Both the position numbers and the translations under genes were made by a program. From assembly GCA_964467785.1 (NCBI GenBank), contig CAYXVB010000072.1, forward strand, positions 1 through 17,062: 17,062 bases of DNA. Direction: 5' to 3'. Below are positions 6,762-14,168 of this stretch, in pieces. The notes under the pieces are model-generated. The model did not search any database, had not been told where the DNA came from, and saw only the letters and a list, made by a program, of their open reading frames with translations. Each line of letters opens with the position of its first letter. The stretch's first letter is position 1. This DNA is from CAYXVB01 sp964467785 (lineage in GTDB: Bacteria > Bdellovibrionota > UBA1018).

Positions 6762-7613
6762 TTAGATCGGGCAATATTCTTTCGTTACGGCGTGAAACAG
6801 CTCGCCATGGAGGGCCGAGTTGGCGGCGATGACCTCGCGGTGCTCTGGCTGATAGGGGCGTCCTCGGAAATCCGTCACTTTTCCGCCGGCTTCTTCGATC
6901 AATAGCGCACCGGCGGCAATGTCCCAGGGAGAGAGGCGGCGCTCCCAAAAGCCGTCAAAAATCCCACGAGCCGTGTAAGCGAGGTCGAGCGCCGCGCTGC
7001 CGGGACGGCGAACGGCGCGGGCGATCCCGCTAATCCGCTCAAAGGACTCCATCTCCATATGGAGCCAGGTGTCCTTGCGATAGGTAAACCCCGTCGAGAG
7101 CAGAGATTGGTCCAGCTTTTGGGTCCCGGAGACCCGAAGCTTCCGGCCGTTGAGCCGGGTCCCGCCCCCACGGATCGCGGTGTAGGTTTCCTTGAGGACC
7201 GGGTGGTAGATCACGCCGGCCACGATTTCGCCTTCCCATTCGGCGGCGATCGAGACGCAGAACATGGGGAAGCCATGAATGTAGTTGGTCGTCCCGTCGA
7301 GTGGATCGAGGATCCAGCGTCCGTTCATCGCGCCTTCTTCGGGCGGGGATTCCTCGGTGAGAATCGAAAACTCCGGCTGTGCGCCGCGCAGGATCTTGAG
7401 CGCGGCTTTTTCCGACGCCAGATCAACATTAGTCACCAGGCCGGCTCCGTTTTTCTCGGAGATCCGGAGCTTCTTGCCGAAGTGCCGCATCAGGATCGCG
7501 CCCGAGGCATGTGCCGCCTCGATCGAGGCCTTGAGGCAGATTTTGGCGATGCGGTTTCGGATCGCCAGGGCTTTGGGGCTCGGGAGTGGCTGTCGGGGGG
7601 CGCGCGACTTCAT
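6762..7613 (-). CDS. suhB: Inositol monophosphatase family protein (SuhB-like)
   Basis: A 283-residue, Mg2+-dependent, Li+-sensitive type phosphatase fold. Metal-binding signatures are complete: Glu87 in LTEES, DPLDGTTN (103-110, Asp103 and Asp106) and SPWDIAAG (Asp231) followed by LLIEEAGG. Family members hydrolyse inositol-1-phosphate and related sugar phosphates, and E. coli SuhB also works in rRNA antitermination complexes; the sequence alone does not tell which role applies. A basic N-terminal extension of about 20 residues precedes the first helix, slightly longer than in E. coli SuhB. It starts 4 nt after the stop of the aminotransferase gene, so the two are almost certainly cotranscribed. 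The related CysQ/FBPase-like families are less likely given the canonical motifs. Confidence 0.9.
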   Translation of the reverse strand: MKSRAPRQPLPSPKALAIRNRIAKICLKASIEAAHASGAILMRHFGKKLRISEKNGAGLVTNVDLASEKAALKILRGAQPEFSILTEESPPEEGAMNGRWILDPLDGTTNYIHGFPMFCVSIAAEWEGEIVAGVIYHPVLKETYTAIRGGGTRLNGRKLRVSGTQKLDQSLLSTGFTYRKDTWLHMEMESFERISGIARAVRRPGSAALDLAYTARGIFDGFWERRLSPWDIAAGALLIEEAGGKVTDFRGRPYQPEHREVIAANSALHGELFHAVTKEYCPI

Positions 7614-7617
7614 GAGG

Positions 7618-8541
7618 TCAGGTTCCCATTTCAGCTTTCACGCGCTTTTGGAACTCGGCGCGCAGCCTCATTGTGATCGGGCCGGGCTTGCCCTTGCCGA
7701 TCTTGTGCTCGTCGACCTGAGTGATCGGAAAGGCTTCTTTGATCGTGCTGCTCAGGAAGACTTCGTCCGCTTCGTAGAGGCGCTCGCGCGGGAAACGCAC
7801 TTCGCGCACTTCGAGGCCGATCTCCCGGGCCAGGTCAATCAGCTTGCGGCGGGTGATTCCGTCGAGAATGCCGATGTCGAGCGGCGGTGTCGCGATGATG
7901 CCGCGGTTGACGTAAAAGAGATTGAAGGTCGTGCCCTCGGTGAGGAAGTCGTCGTAGTTCACCAATAGCGCGTCGTCAAAGCGCTCCTCGGCAGCGTCGA
8001 GATAAGCGAGTAGGCTGTTGAGGTAGTTGCCGGACTTCATCGCCGGATCGAGCGCGCGCGGATCGTTGCGCAGACGCCGCGAAATCTGCATCTTGTAGCC
8101 TTTGGCAAGCTGCTCGGATGAGGGCTCGTCGAGCTTCTGGACGATGATCGTGTACAGCGTGGAAGAGGCCACGCAGTTGTTGCCGAAGCCGATTTTTCCT
8201 TCGCCACGGCTGATCACGATGCGGCAGTAAGCTTCAGGCGCACCGGGGCCCGGTATTTGCCCGAGTTCTTTGTAAAAAAGCTCCAGCGAGCGCTGCATTT
8301 CCGCCTTGTAATGAGCCAGGCTCTGCTTGAACTCCATCTTGCAGAGATGGCCGGAAAGCTCCAGGCGCCGAAGGTGCTCGTCGAGGGCGAAGAAGCGGCC
8401 ACCATAGGTGCGCGCGACCTCGTAAAGGCTGTCGCCGTAGAGGTAGCTTCGGTCGAAAGTCGAGATTCGGTAATCCAGATGCGCCTTGGCCGGATCAAAC
8501 GTTTGAATCTGGCCATTGACGTTGACGATCGTGTTTTGCAT
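7618..8541 (-). CDS. Class IV PLP-dependent aminotransferase (BCAT / D-amino-acid aminotransferase family)
   Basis: A 307-residue fold-type IV PLP enzyme. The Schiff-base lysine is Lys169 in AMKSGNYLNSLLA. The cofactor phosphate and carboxylate sites are TEGTTFNLF (201-209, Glu202) and GITRRKL (Thr230), and the N-terminal FDRSYLYGDSLYE is the typical substrate-loop motif. The family includes branched-chain aminotransferase (IlvE), D-alanine aminotransferase and aminodeoxychorismate lyase. The motifs do not settle which: length and the NYLNSLLA helix fit IlvE or Dat better than PabC. It is first in an operon with the suhB-like gene. The start ATG 8541 has no Shine-Dalgarno; TATAGT lies 10 nt upstream (8552-8557), so the leader may be only about 4 nt. 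hflX starts divergently only 29 bp away. Confidence 0.9.
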   Translation of the reverse strand: MQNTIVNVNGQIQTFDPAKAHLDYRISTFDRSYLYGDSLYEVARTYGGRFFALDEHLRRLELSGHLCKMEFKQSLAHYKAEMQRSLELFYKELGQIPGPGAPEAYCRIVISRGEGKIGFGNNCVASSTLYTIIVQKLDEPSSEQLAKGYKMQISRRLRNDPRALDPAMKSGNYLNSLLAYLDAAEERFDDALLVNYDDFLTEGTTFNLFYVNRGIIATPPLDIGILDGITRRKLIDLAREIGLEVREVRFPRERLYEADEVFLSSTIKEAFPITQVDEHKIGKGKPGPITMRLRAEFQKRVKAEMGT

Positions 8542-8570
8542 AGCTTAAAGGACTATATCGGAGAATCTGG

Positions 8571-9869
8571 ATGCTCGAAAGCACCGAGTCCTTGTTGCCC
8601 CAAAAACCCGCTGCCGGGTCTGAGTCCGGCTCCCGCCGCGAGAGGGGCAAGGCGCTACGCGTCGTTACCCTGGGTGTGGAACAGGACTCTCTCGATGAGC
8701 TAGATCGCCTGCTCTCGACTCTTGGCGTTGAGCCGGTGGGGCGCCTCATGGCGGCGCCGCGCAAGATTCATCCCGCCACCTACTTCGGGCAAGGAAAAAT
8801 CGAGGAAGCCAAAGGCATCGTCGATCTCGAGGGCGCTGATGCGGTGATCATCGACGTGGAGCTCTCCCCCAACCAGCTTCGCAATCTTGAAAAGATCCTG
8901 GGCAAGCCCACACTGGATCGTCCCGGCGTGATCATCGAGATCTTTTCCCAGCACGCCCGCAGCAAAGAAGCCAAGACACAAGTCGCGCTCGCCCGTCTGC
9001 AGTACCTTCTGCCGCGGCTCGCGCATTTTTGGGCCCACTTCGAGCGCCAGCGTGGCGGCGGCGTCACGTCGCGCGGCATGGGCGAAAAGCAGCTCGAAGT
9101 CGATCGCCGTCTCGTCAAAAAGCGAATCCAATATCTTCGTGAGCGTCTCGTCGAGATCGAGAAGGAGCGTAACGTCCAGCGCGCGGGCCGCAAGGACATT
9201 CTCAAGGTCGCGATCGTCGGGTACACCAATGCGGGCAAATCCACGCTGCTCAACGCGCTGACCCGGAGTTCCGTACTCGCGGAAAACAAGCTCTTTGCCA
9301 CGCTCGACGCTAGCGTGCGCGCGCTCAATCCGGACAGCCATCCGCCGATTGTCGCGATTGACACAGTCGGATTTATCAGCAATTTGCCGCACTCGTTGGT
9401 TGCCTCCTTCCGTTCGACCCTCGAAGAGGTGCTCGAAGCGGACCTTCTCCTTCATGTCGTCGACGCCAGCGCCGAAAAAGCCCGCGAGCAACTCGAGGTC
9501 ACCGAAAAAGTCCTGGGTGAACTCAAAGCCGATTCCAAACCTCGGATGACGGTGCTGAACAAGGCTGACCAGCTCAAATCGCCGCTTGATAGAAACCGCG
9601 CGCGTCTTGTCGCGCCCGGCGCGATTCTTGTGTCCGCCATGAGTTCAGACGACGTGGTCCGGCTCCGTCAGACGATCCTCGAACATTTTCAAAAGGGTCT
9701 GGAGACTTGGGAAGTCCTCGTGCCTTACAGCGATTCCCGGCTGGAGGCGATGCTTCATGCACATGGCGTGGTCGACGTCCAACGTCATATGGAAAAGGGG
9801 ACGTTTTATCGGCTTCGCATCGAGGAAGGCTGGGCCCGCAAGCTTGGCTTGGAGAGATACCGTCTATGA
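8571..9869 (+). CDS. hflX: GTPase HflX, ribosome-associated
   Basis: HflX is a GTPase that binds the 50S subunit and splits stalled or stress-inactivated 70S ribosomes. The 432-residue product has the HflX N-terminal domain (YFGQGKIEE, DVELSPNQLRNLE), the glycine-rich signature RGGGVTSRGMGEKQLEVDRR (161-180) and a coiled helix linking to the G domain. G motifs: G1 GYTNAGKS (217-224), switch I FATLD (242-246), G3 DTVGF (264-268), G4 NKAD (330-333), G5 SAM (354-356). ATG 8571 has GGAG 7 nt upstream. A weak promoter candidate is TTGACG (8522-8527)-17-TTAAAG (8545-8550). The stop overlaps the start of the next gene (ATGA). No hfq is next to it, unlike the enterobacterial hfq-hflX arrangement. Confidence 0.96.
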   Translation: MLESTESLLPQKPAAGSESGSRRERGKALRVVTLGVEQDSLDELDRLLSTLGVEPVGRLMAAPRKIHPATYFGQGKIEEAKGIVDLEGADAVIIDVELSPNQLRNLEKILGKPTLDRPGVIIEIFSQHARSKEAKTQVALARLQYLLPRLAHFWAHFERQRGGGVTSRGMGEKQLEVDRRLVKKRIQYLRERLVEIEKERNVQRAGRKDILKVAIVGYTNAGKSTLLNALTRSSVLAENKLFATLDASVRALNPDSHPPIVAIDTVGFISNLPHSLVASFRSTLEEVLEADLLLHVVDASAEKAREQLEVTEKVLGELKADSKPRMTVLNKADQLKSPLDRNRARLVAPGAILVSAMSSDDVVRLRQTILEHFQKGLETWEVLVPYSDSRLEAMLHAHGVVDVQRHMEKGTFYRLRIEEGWARKLGLERYRL

Positions 9870-11737
9870 TTCCTTTTTTCGCGCTACTCTGGCTGAGCAT
9901 CGCAAGCCCGGACGGAGGGCGTGCGGCTTATGGTGACGAGCCTGAACTGTCGCTGTCTTACCGAGCCTCGGACGAAAAGCTCACGACGGAGCGGCTTTGG
10001 GCACTCGATCCGCGAGAACTGAACCCGCACCGGAGTCGTTGGGCGGTCAAGAGGGTGGTCAAGATCGAGGGCCTCGAGGCCTTGGAGCTTCCGCGGAGTT
10101 CACCCCGAGCGCCGGCACAGTACGAAGTGCGCTTCCAGGGGCTGCTCTCGTCCGCAGAAGGACTGATTCGAGGTCCTGGCCCGTGGTATCTCGATTCTTC
10201 GAAGGTGCCATGCGCGGACGATCCGCATCAGCTCTTTGGCAATGAGGCGGGAGCCCGCGTCGCCGTTGACGAAGCGGGAAAGATTTGGGGCGAAGTGCTT
10301 CGTGACGAGCGCTCGAAGCTTGTTGCTCAGTTTCGGCAGATCCGCGCGGCGCGACCGCATTGGGCGCTCAATCGTGCAGTTCAGGTTTATACTGAATGGC
10401 TTCGCTCCGCGGAGGCGATTTGGCGGACTCGCGCTTTTCCCGCTGCGCGTGCCTCCGAGTGGCGGTCCTATGCTGCTTCGGGCCTCCTGAAAAACTGCAG
10501 CAAAAAGCCAGACCTACCGACTTGGCGTGAAATGCTCGAACCGGTTCCCGCGGTCGGTGAAATCGCGCTCAAACCGCGGCTTCGGGCGCCGGCCCGCCGT
10601 TGGGACGGCGCATTTTCACTCCGTGCCGACGCCGTTCTCTCGGATGTGCGTCTCACTGGGCAAATGCTCATCGACTCGGGCGCCCCTCGAAGCATCGCGA
10701 GCCAGGGTTTTCCGTCGAACCTGATTGAGGTCCCAGGAATTCCACCCGAGCGTTATTCATTTACCGCGGGTCAAACGGGTGCCGGTTTTGGAAAGCGGAT
10801 TCAAGTGGATGGAATGCGCATTAGCGGCGAAAATTTTGTCTTTACCGATTTTGTCCTGGCCGACACGGAGCTATTTGGCGCGCCCACTGAATCCAATTCG
10901 TGTTGCGACGCCATCCTGGGTGCCGACTTCCTTGCGCGCAATGTCGTGGAGCTGTCGCCTGGCGCCCCGGGCCGAGCCGCCCGCCCGACGCAGGCGGGTT
11001 CTCCGCACATTGTTCGCGTCTGGCCGCGCGAGGGGTTTGTTCCGCCTGCATCGGTCATTGCCGATCCGGTTTGGGTTGAAGCGTATTTTTCTAAAGACCG
11101 CCTCCCCACAAGTGATTGTGAAGCCATTTCAGTTCACTGGCTGACGGGCAGCGAAGCTGCCTGGACCGGAAAGTTTCCAGCTGCCGGAGCGGGGCAGGCT
11201 GCAGCTGCAGCCAGTACTCGGGGATTGACCCTGCGGTGCGCAGGGCTGGAGATCGTTCAGGGGCTTCGCGCTTCGGATGCCGTGCCGAGTGGCGCGGAGC
11301 CTTCCTCGATCCCTGGTGTGGGTATGCCGGTACTCGGACGGGGGCCGGTCATTTTTGATCTTCCGCATGGACGGATCTGGTTCTCCAGGAGCGCTCTCTC
11401 GCGCTCGGTTCTTCGTAACGAATCTGGGTTGACTGCGGAATTTGTCGAAAAGGGGGAAGCGCGCTTGCTTCGCGTTACGCGAATTGTTCCGGGCTCTCCG
11501 GCGGCAAAGCTTTCTAAACAGTTTCCCAAGGATCATTCCCTATCGGCGGGTGCCCGAGTTCTATCGCTGGATGGGATGGCCGTTGACGAATTGGATGAAT
11601 GGGACGTTAACCAGATCCTTTCCGGTGCGCGCACTTCGATCATCAAGGTGGAGTGGATTCAGCAGGAGCCCAAGACCTCGTCCGGTAAACCACGGAAGCC
11701 GCGCTCTGCCGAACTCAATGTAGGCAGTTACAATTAA
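9866..11737 (+). CDS. Exported retropepsin-like aspartic protease/PDZ protein
   Basis: From ATG 9866 (overlapping the hflX TGA as ATGA, with GGAGAGA at 9851-9857, 8 nt upstream) the product has 623 residues. A short hydrophobic N-terminus (1-14, possible cleavage after Arg-Ala-Ala near 21) suggests export. Residues 30-235 are an unrecognised charged N-terminal region. A retropepsin-type lobe follows: LIDSGAPRS (Asp270) and its closing motif DAILGADFLARNVVELSP (348-365). A second, similar lobe seems to follow: LTGSEAAW (426-433), where the catalytic Asp would be Leu426, and the closing motif GMPVLGRGPVIFDLPHGRIWF (486-506). Residues 530-600 are a PDZ-like domain (LLRVTRIVPGSPAAKL, ARVLSLDGMAVDE). 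Likely a periplasmic peptidase or peptide-binding protein; substrate unknown. Longer upstream frames in hflX are shadows. Confidence 0.8.
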   Translation: MIPFFALLWLSIASPDGGRAAYGDEPELSLSYRASDEKLTTERLWALDPRELNPHRSRWAVKRVVKIEGLEALELPRSSPRAPAQYEVRFQGLLSSAEGLIRGPGPWYLDSSKVPCADDPHQLFGNEAGARVAVDEAGKIWGEVLRDERSKLVAQFRQIRAARPHWALNRAVQVYTEWLRSAEAIWRTRAFPAARASEWRSYAASGLLKNCSKKPDLPTWREMLEPVPAVGEIALKPRLRAPARRWDGAFSLRADAVLSDVRLTGQMLIDSGAPRSIASQGFPSNLIEVPGIPPERYSFTAGQTGAGFGKRIQVDGMRISGENFVFTDFVLADTELFGAPTESNSCCDAILGADFLARNVVELSPGAPGRAARPTQAGSPHIVRVWPREGFVPPASVIADPVWVEAYFSKDRLPTSDCEAISVHWLTGSEAAWTGKFPAAGAGQAAAAASTRGLTLRCAGLEIVQGLRASDAVPSGAEPSSIPGVGMPVLGRGPVIFDLPHGRIWFSRSALSRSVLRNESGLTAEFVEKGEARLLRVTRIVPGSPAAKLSKQFPKDHSLSAGARVLSLDGMAVDELDEWDVNQILSGARTSIIKVEWIQQEPKTSSGKPRKPRSAELNVGSYN

Positions 11738-11801
11738 AAAACGATCGCTTACTTCAGATAGTTTGGTCGACGGCATTTGCAATCGCTGCTAAACTTCTGT
11801 G

Positions 11802-13001
11802 ATGATTGATTCCGTCTTCAGTTTTCTGTCTCAAGGTTTCGCGCGCGGTTCCGTCTGGCAGATCGTCCTTTTCACGCTGATTGTGACCCACATTACCATC
11901 GCGTCAGTGACGATTTTTCTGCACCGGCATCAGGCTCATCGGGCGCTCGAGCTGCATCCGATTGTCTCCCATTTCTTTCGCTTCTGGCTCTGGTTGACTA
12001 CCGCGACGGTCACTAAAGAATGGGTCGCAGTCCATCGCAAGCATCATGCTCGCTGCGAAACTCCTGAAGATCCACACAGTCCAAAGGTGAAAGGCATCCG
12101 TGAAGTCCTTTTCCGCGGCGCCGAAATTTATCGCACCGAAGCGGACCGCGTTGAGACGCTCCGGAACTTCGGGCAGGGAACCCCTTCGGACTGGCTCGAA
12201 AACAATATTTACACTCCTCATACTTACAAAGGCATTATGCTGATGTTCGTGATCGATTTCGCTCTATTTGGAGCGATTGGAATCACGGTGTGGGCCGTGC
12301 AGATGCTCTGGATCCCCATTTTCGCGGCGGGAGTCATCAATGGTATCGGCCACTATTGGGGTTATCGCAACCATGACTGCGCTGACGCCAGCACGAATAT
12401 CGTGCCCTGGGGTATCTTGATCGGCGGCGAGGAGCTGCACAACAATCATCACGCTTTCGCGCAGTCGGCACGTCTCTCGAGCAAGTTCTGGGAGCTGGAC
12501 ATTGGGTGGTACTACATTCAAGCTCTCCAGCTCGTCGGCTTGGCTAAAGTCCGTAAGGTCGCGCCAAAGCCTCGCCTCGCTGCGGTGCCTAAAGCCCAAG
12601 TTGATCACGAGAGTCTTCAGGCGATCCTCGCTTATCGCTACGACCTGGCGTCGGCTTATGCCAAGTCCTTGCGTCAGGTTTGCAGGGAGGAGGCCATGCG
12701 CCTTCGCCGCGCCCACAGTCCCGAGTTCAAGGCGCTCAAACAAGCTCGCAAGTGGCTGGGCACGGACGCTTCACGTTGGAGCGATCAGCAGCGCGCAAAG
12801 GCCGCTCAAGCTGTGGCGGCAAGTGATATAGTTCGAAAGCTCGTGGAAATGCGTGCCTCGCTCAACGCGATCTGGGAGCGCAAATCCTCCTCGCGCGCCG
12901 AGCTTGTTGCCGAGTTGCAGAACTGGTGCAATCTCGCCGAACAGAGCGGGATCGAAGCGCTCGAGCGGCTTTCACTTCGCGTGCGTTGTTACTCGGTTTA
13001 G
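11802..13001 (+). CDS. Membrane fatty-acid (acyl-CoA/acyl-lipid) desaturase with C-terminal extension
   Basis: A 399-residue di-iron membrane desaturase, introducing a double bond (probably delta-9) into acyl chains at the inner membrane. All histidine boxes are present: HRHQAH (41-46), HRKHH (78-82), and HNNHH (213-217), plus GHYWGYRNH (183-191). Membrane stretches lie near 20-40, 57-70, 144-165 and 166-182. After the catalytic part a long soluble tail (about 267-399) follows: predicted coiled helices ending in ELQNWCNLAEQSGIEALERL (371-390). This tail resembles the C-terminal helical segment of ISL3-family transposases and, as I recall, is shared by some proteobacterial desaturases. ATG 11802 (or GTG 11799) has no Shine-Dalgarno; TGC-TAAACT ends 6 nt upstream, hinting at a leaderless message. 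It converges with the HNH gene, 3 bp between stops. Confidence 0.92.
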   Translation: MIDSVFSFLSQGFARGSVWQIVLFTLIVTHITIASVTIFLHRHQAHRALELHPIVSHFFRFWLWLTTATVTKEWVAVHRKHHARCETPEDPHSPKVKGIREVLFRGAEIYRTEADRVETLRNFGQGTPSDWLENNIYTPHTYKGIMLMFVIDFALFGAIGITVWAVQMLWIPIFAAGVINGIGHYWGYRNHDCADASTNIVPWGILIGGEELHNNHHAFAQSARLSSKFWELDIGWYYIQALQLVGLAKVRKVAPKPRLAAVPKAQVDHESLQAILAYRYDLASAYAKSLRQVCREEAMRLRRAHSPEFKALKQARKWLGTDASRWSDQQRAKAAQAVAASDIVRKLVEMRASLNAIWERKSSSRAELVAELQNWCNLAEQSGIEALERLSLRVRCYSV

Positions 13002-13020
13002 GACTCACTCCTGACCGAGT
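12991..13020. terminator. Possible bidirectional hairpin between convergent genes
   Basis: ACTCGGT (12991-12997) and ACCGAGT (13014-13020) form a perfect 7-bp inverted repeat with a 16-nt loop that spans both stop codons of the converging desaturase and HNH genes. No T-tract follows on either strand, so it is at best a weak terminator or an RNA 3'-end stabiliser. Confidence 0.3.
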
Positions 13021-14066
13021 GCCTGACATTTCAGTTCAGTCGAAGGGCCTGGTGGGGATTTAGAAAATGAATGGGTGGGCCCACCGGTCATTCGGTGTAG
13101 TTGGCGGTGATGCTTACTGCAGAGTGAGATCAAGTTGTCGCTTTCATGCGCGCCCCCTTGGTGCATCGCGATTTTGTGATGAAGCTCGATCCAACGCTTT
13201 TCCTGGCATCTCATCCCATTCAGGCCAATGTACTGGCATCGGTCCTGATCCCGGCGTCGGACCGTGTGTTTTACAGAAGCGGGAATAGCCGACCTTCTTG
13301 GGGAGTGAACTGTTCCCGGGAACTGTTTGTTGATCGGATTTGTCCGTTTTATTGTGTTTTGATCGCGTGTAAGCCTAGAGTCATCAACTCCACAGAACTC
13401 GGACTGAGTGGCGCGATTTGACTCAAAACTGTTCGCAGGGGCCACCGCGTCGGCCGCGGATCGCATGGCAGCCCGCTCGGCCTTAAGAAGCGGGTCATGC
13501 TTGTGGAGATAGAAATCGAGCAAGGTTTCAAGAGTACTTTCATAGCTGGCGGCCCCGCCCTTCGATCGACTTACCAGGTCCCGTGCTCTCAGAAATCGGT
13601 CGAAAACTTTTTCGTTTACAGCAAATGAAAGTTCGAGAGTATCACCACTGACGAATTTCGCACGGTCACGGAGCGCGGCGCGCGGATTGATCTTAGCGAC
13701 CTCACGTTCGAGTTCACGCGAAGTGAGCGTGGCAGCCTTTTGGATCCAGGCGTCCTGGTTTTGTGGCGTGATGACCGAGACGATCTTCCTGGCTTTCGAA
13801 AGCGTGACTGTTCCCGAGCCGATGGAAGCTAGCAGCTTCGGGATGTCCGTCGCTTTTCGAGCGATGGCAATGGCGGAATAGGCCACGCACTCCGAGAGCT
13901 GGAGTGCTTTTATAGAATAGTCGAAAAGGCTCGAAAACCCGAGGTCGACGTAAACAAGCTCCTTTTCGACGTCGATCAGAATCTCAAGAAGACGCGCTTC
14001 CGCCCTTTTGCAGTCCTTGGCCGCTTGCAACGCGGCCTGATGGATTTCAATCTGACGATCATTCAT
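13005..14066 (-). CDS. HNH endonuclease family protein (Bdellovibrio-type)
   Basis: 353 residues from ATG 14066; a TTG start at 14087 is possible. The N-terminal half is helical (LGFSSLFDYSIKALQLSECVAYSAIAIAR) and matches my memory of a DUF222-like HNH family found in many copies in Bdellovibrio relatives. The C-terminal HNH domain is intact: Cys277 and Cys287, ELHHKIAMHQGG (His296, His297), Asn311 in NLISLC (Cys316), and KHHRQLH (His319, His320, His324). The Cys residues probably bind a structural zinc, and His297/Asn311/His320 are the likely catalytic set. Expected activity is DNA nicking or cleavage, target unknown; it has no methylase or toxin partner here. The linker (about 205-262) is visibly AT-richer than its neighbours (24 of 60 bases are G or C at 13321-13380), which hints at transfer or weak constraint. 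Confidence 0.88.
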   Translation of the reverse strand: MNDRQIEIHQAALQAAKDCKRAEARLLEILIDVEKELVYVDLGFSSLFDYSIKALQLSECVAYSAIAIARKATDIPKLLASIGSGTVTLSKARKIVSVITPQNQDAWIQKAATLTSRELEREVAKINPRAALRDRAKFVSGDTLELSFAVNEKVFDRFLRARDLVSRSKGGAASYESTLETLLDFYLHKHDPLLKAERAAMRSAADAVAPANSFESNRATQSEFCGVDDSRLTRDQNTIKRTNPINKQFPGTVHSPRRSAIPASVKHTVRRRDQDRCQYIGLNGMRCQEKRWIELHHKIAMHQGGAHESDNLISLCSKHHRQLHRMTGGPTHSFSKSPPGPSTELKCQALGQE

Positions 14067-14168
14067 AGGAGCGGACGAAGTCAGCAAAGTTCATGCTGCC
14101 TTCGTCACTCTAAATTGCTCCTGGAAACGCAGTCGGATCGAAGACAGGACTATTGTCCGGATTTCGGT

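Noticed and set aside
9707..9865. Upstream extension of the protease-like frame to an ATG inside hflX
   Set aside because: This stretch overlaps the conserved end of hflX in another frame. ATG 9866 has a strong Shine-Dalgarno and begins a signal-like hydrophobic stretch.
11197..11212. Perfect 16-bp palindrome GGCTGCAGCTGCAGCC
   Set aside because: It lies inside an alanine run of the protease-like gene and is explained by repeated GCT/GCA codons.
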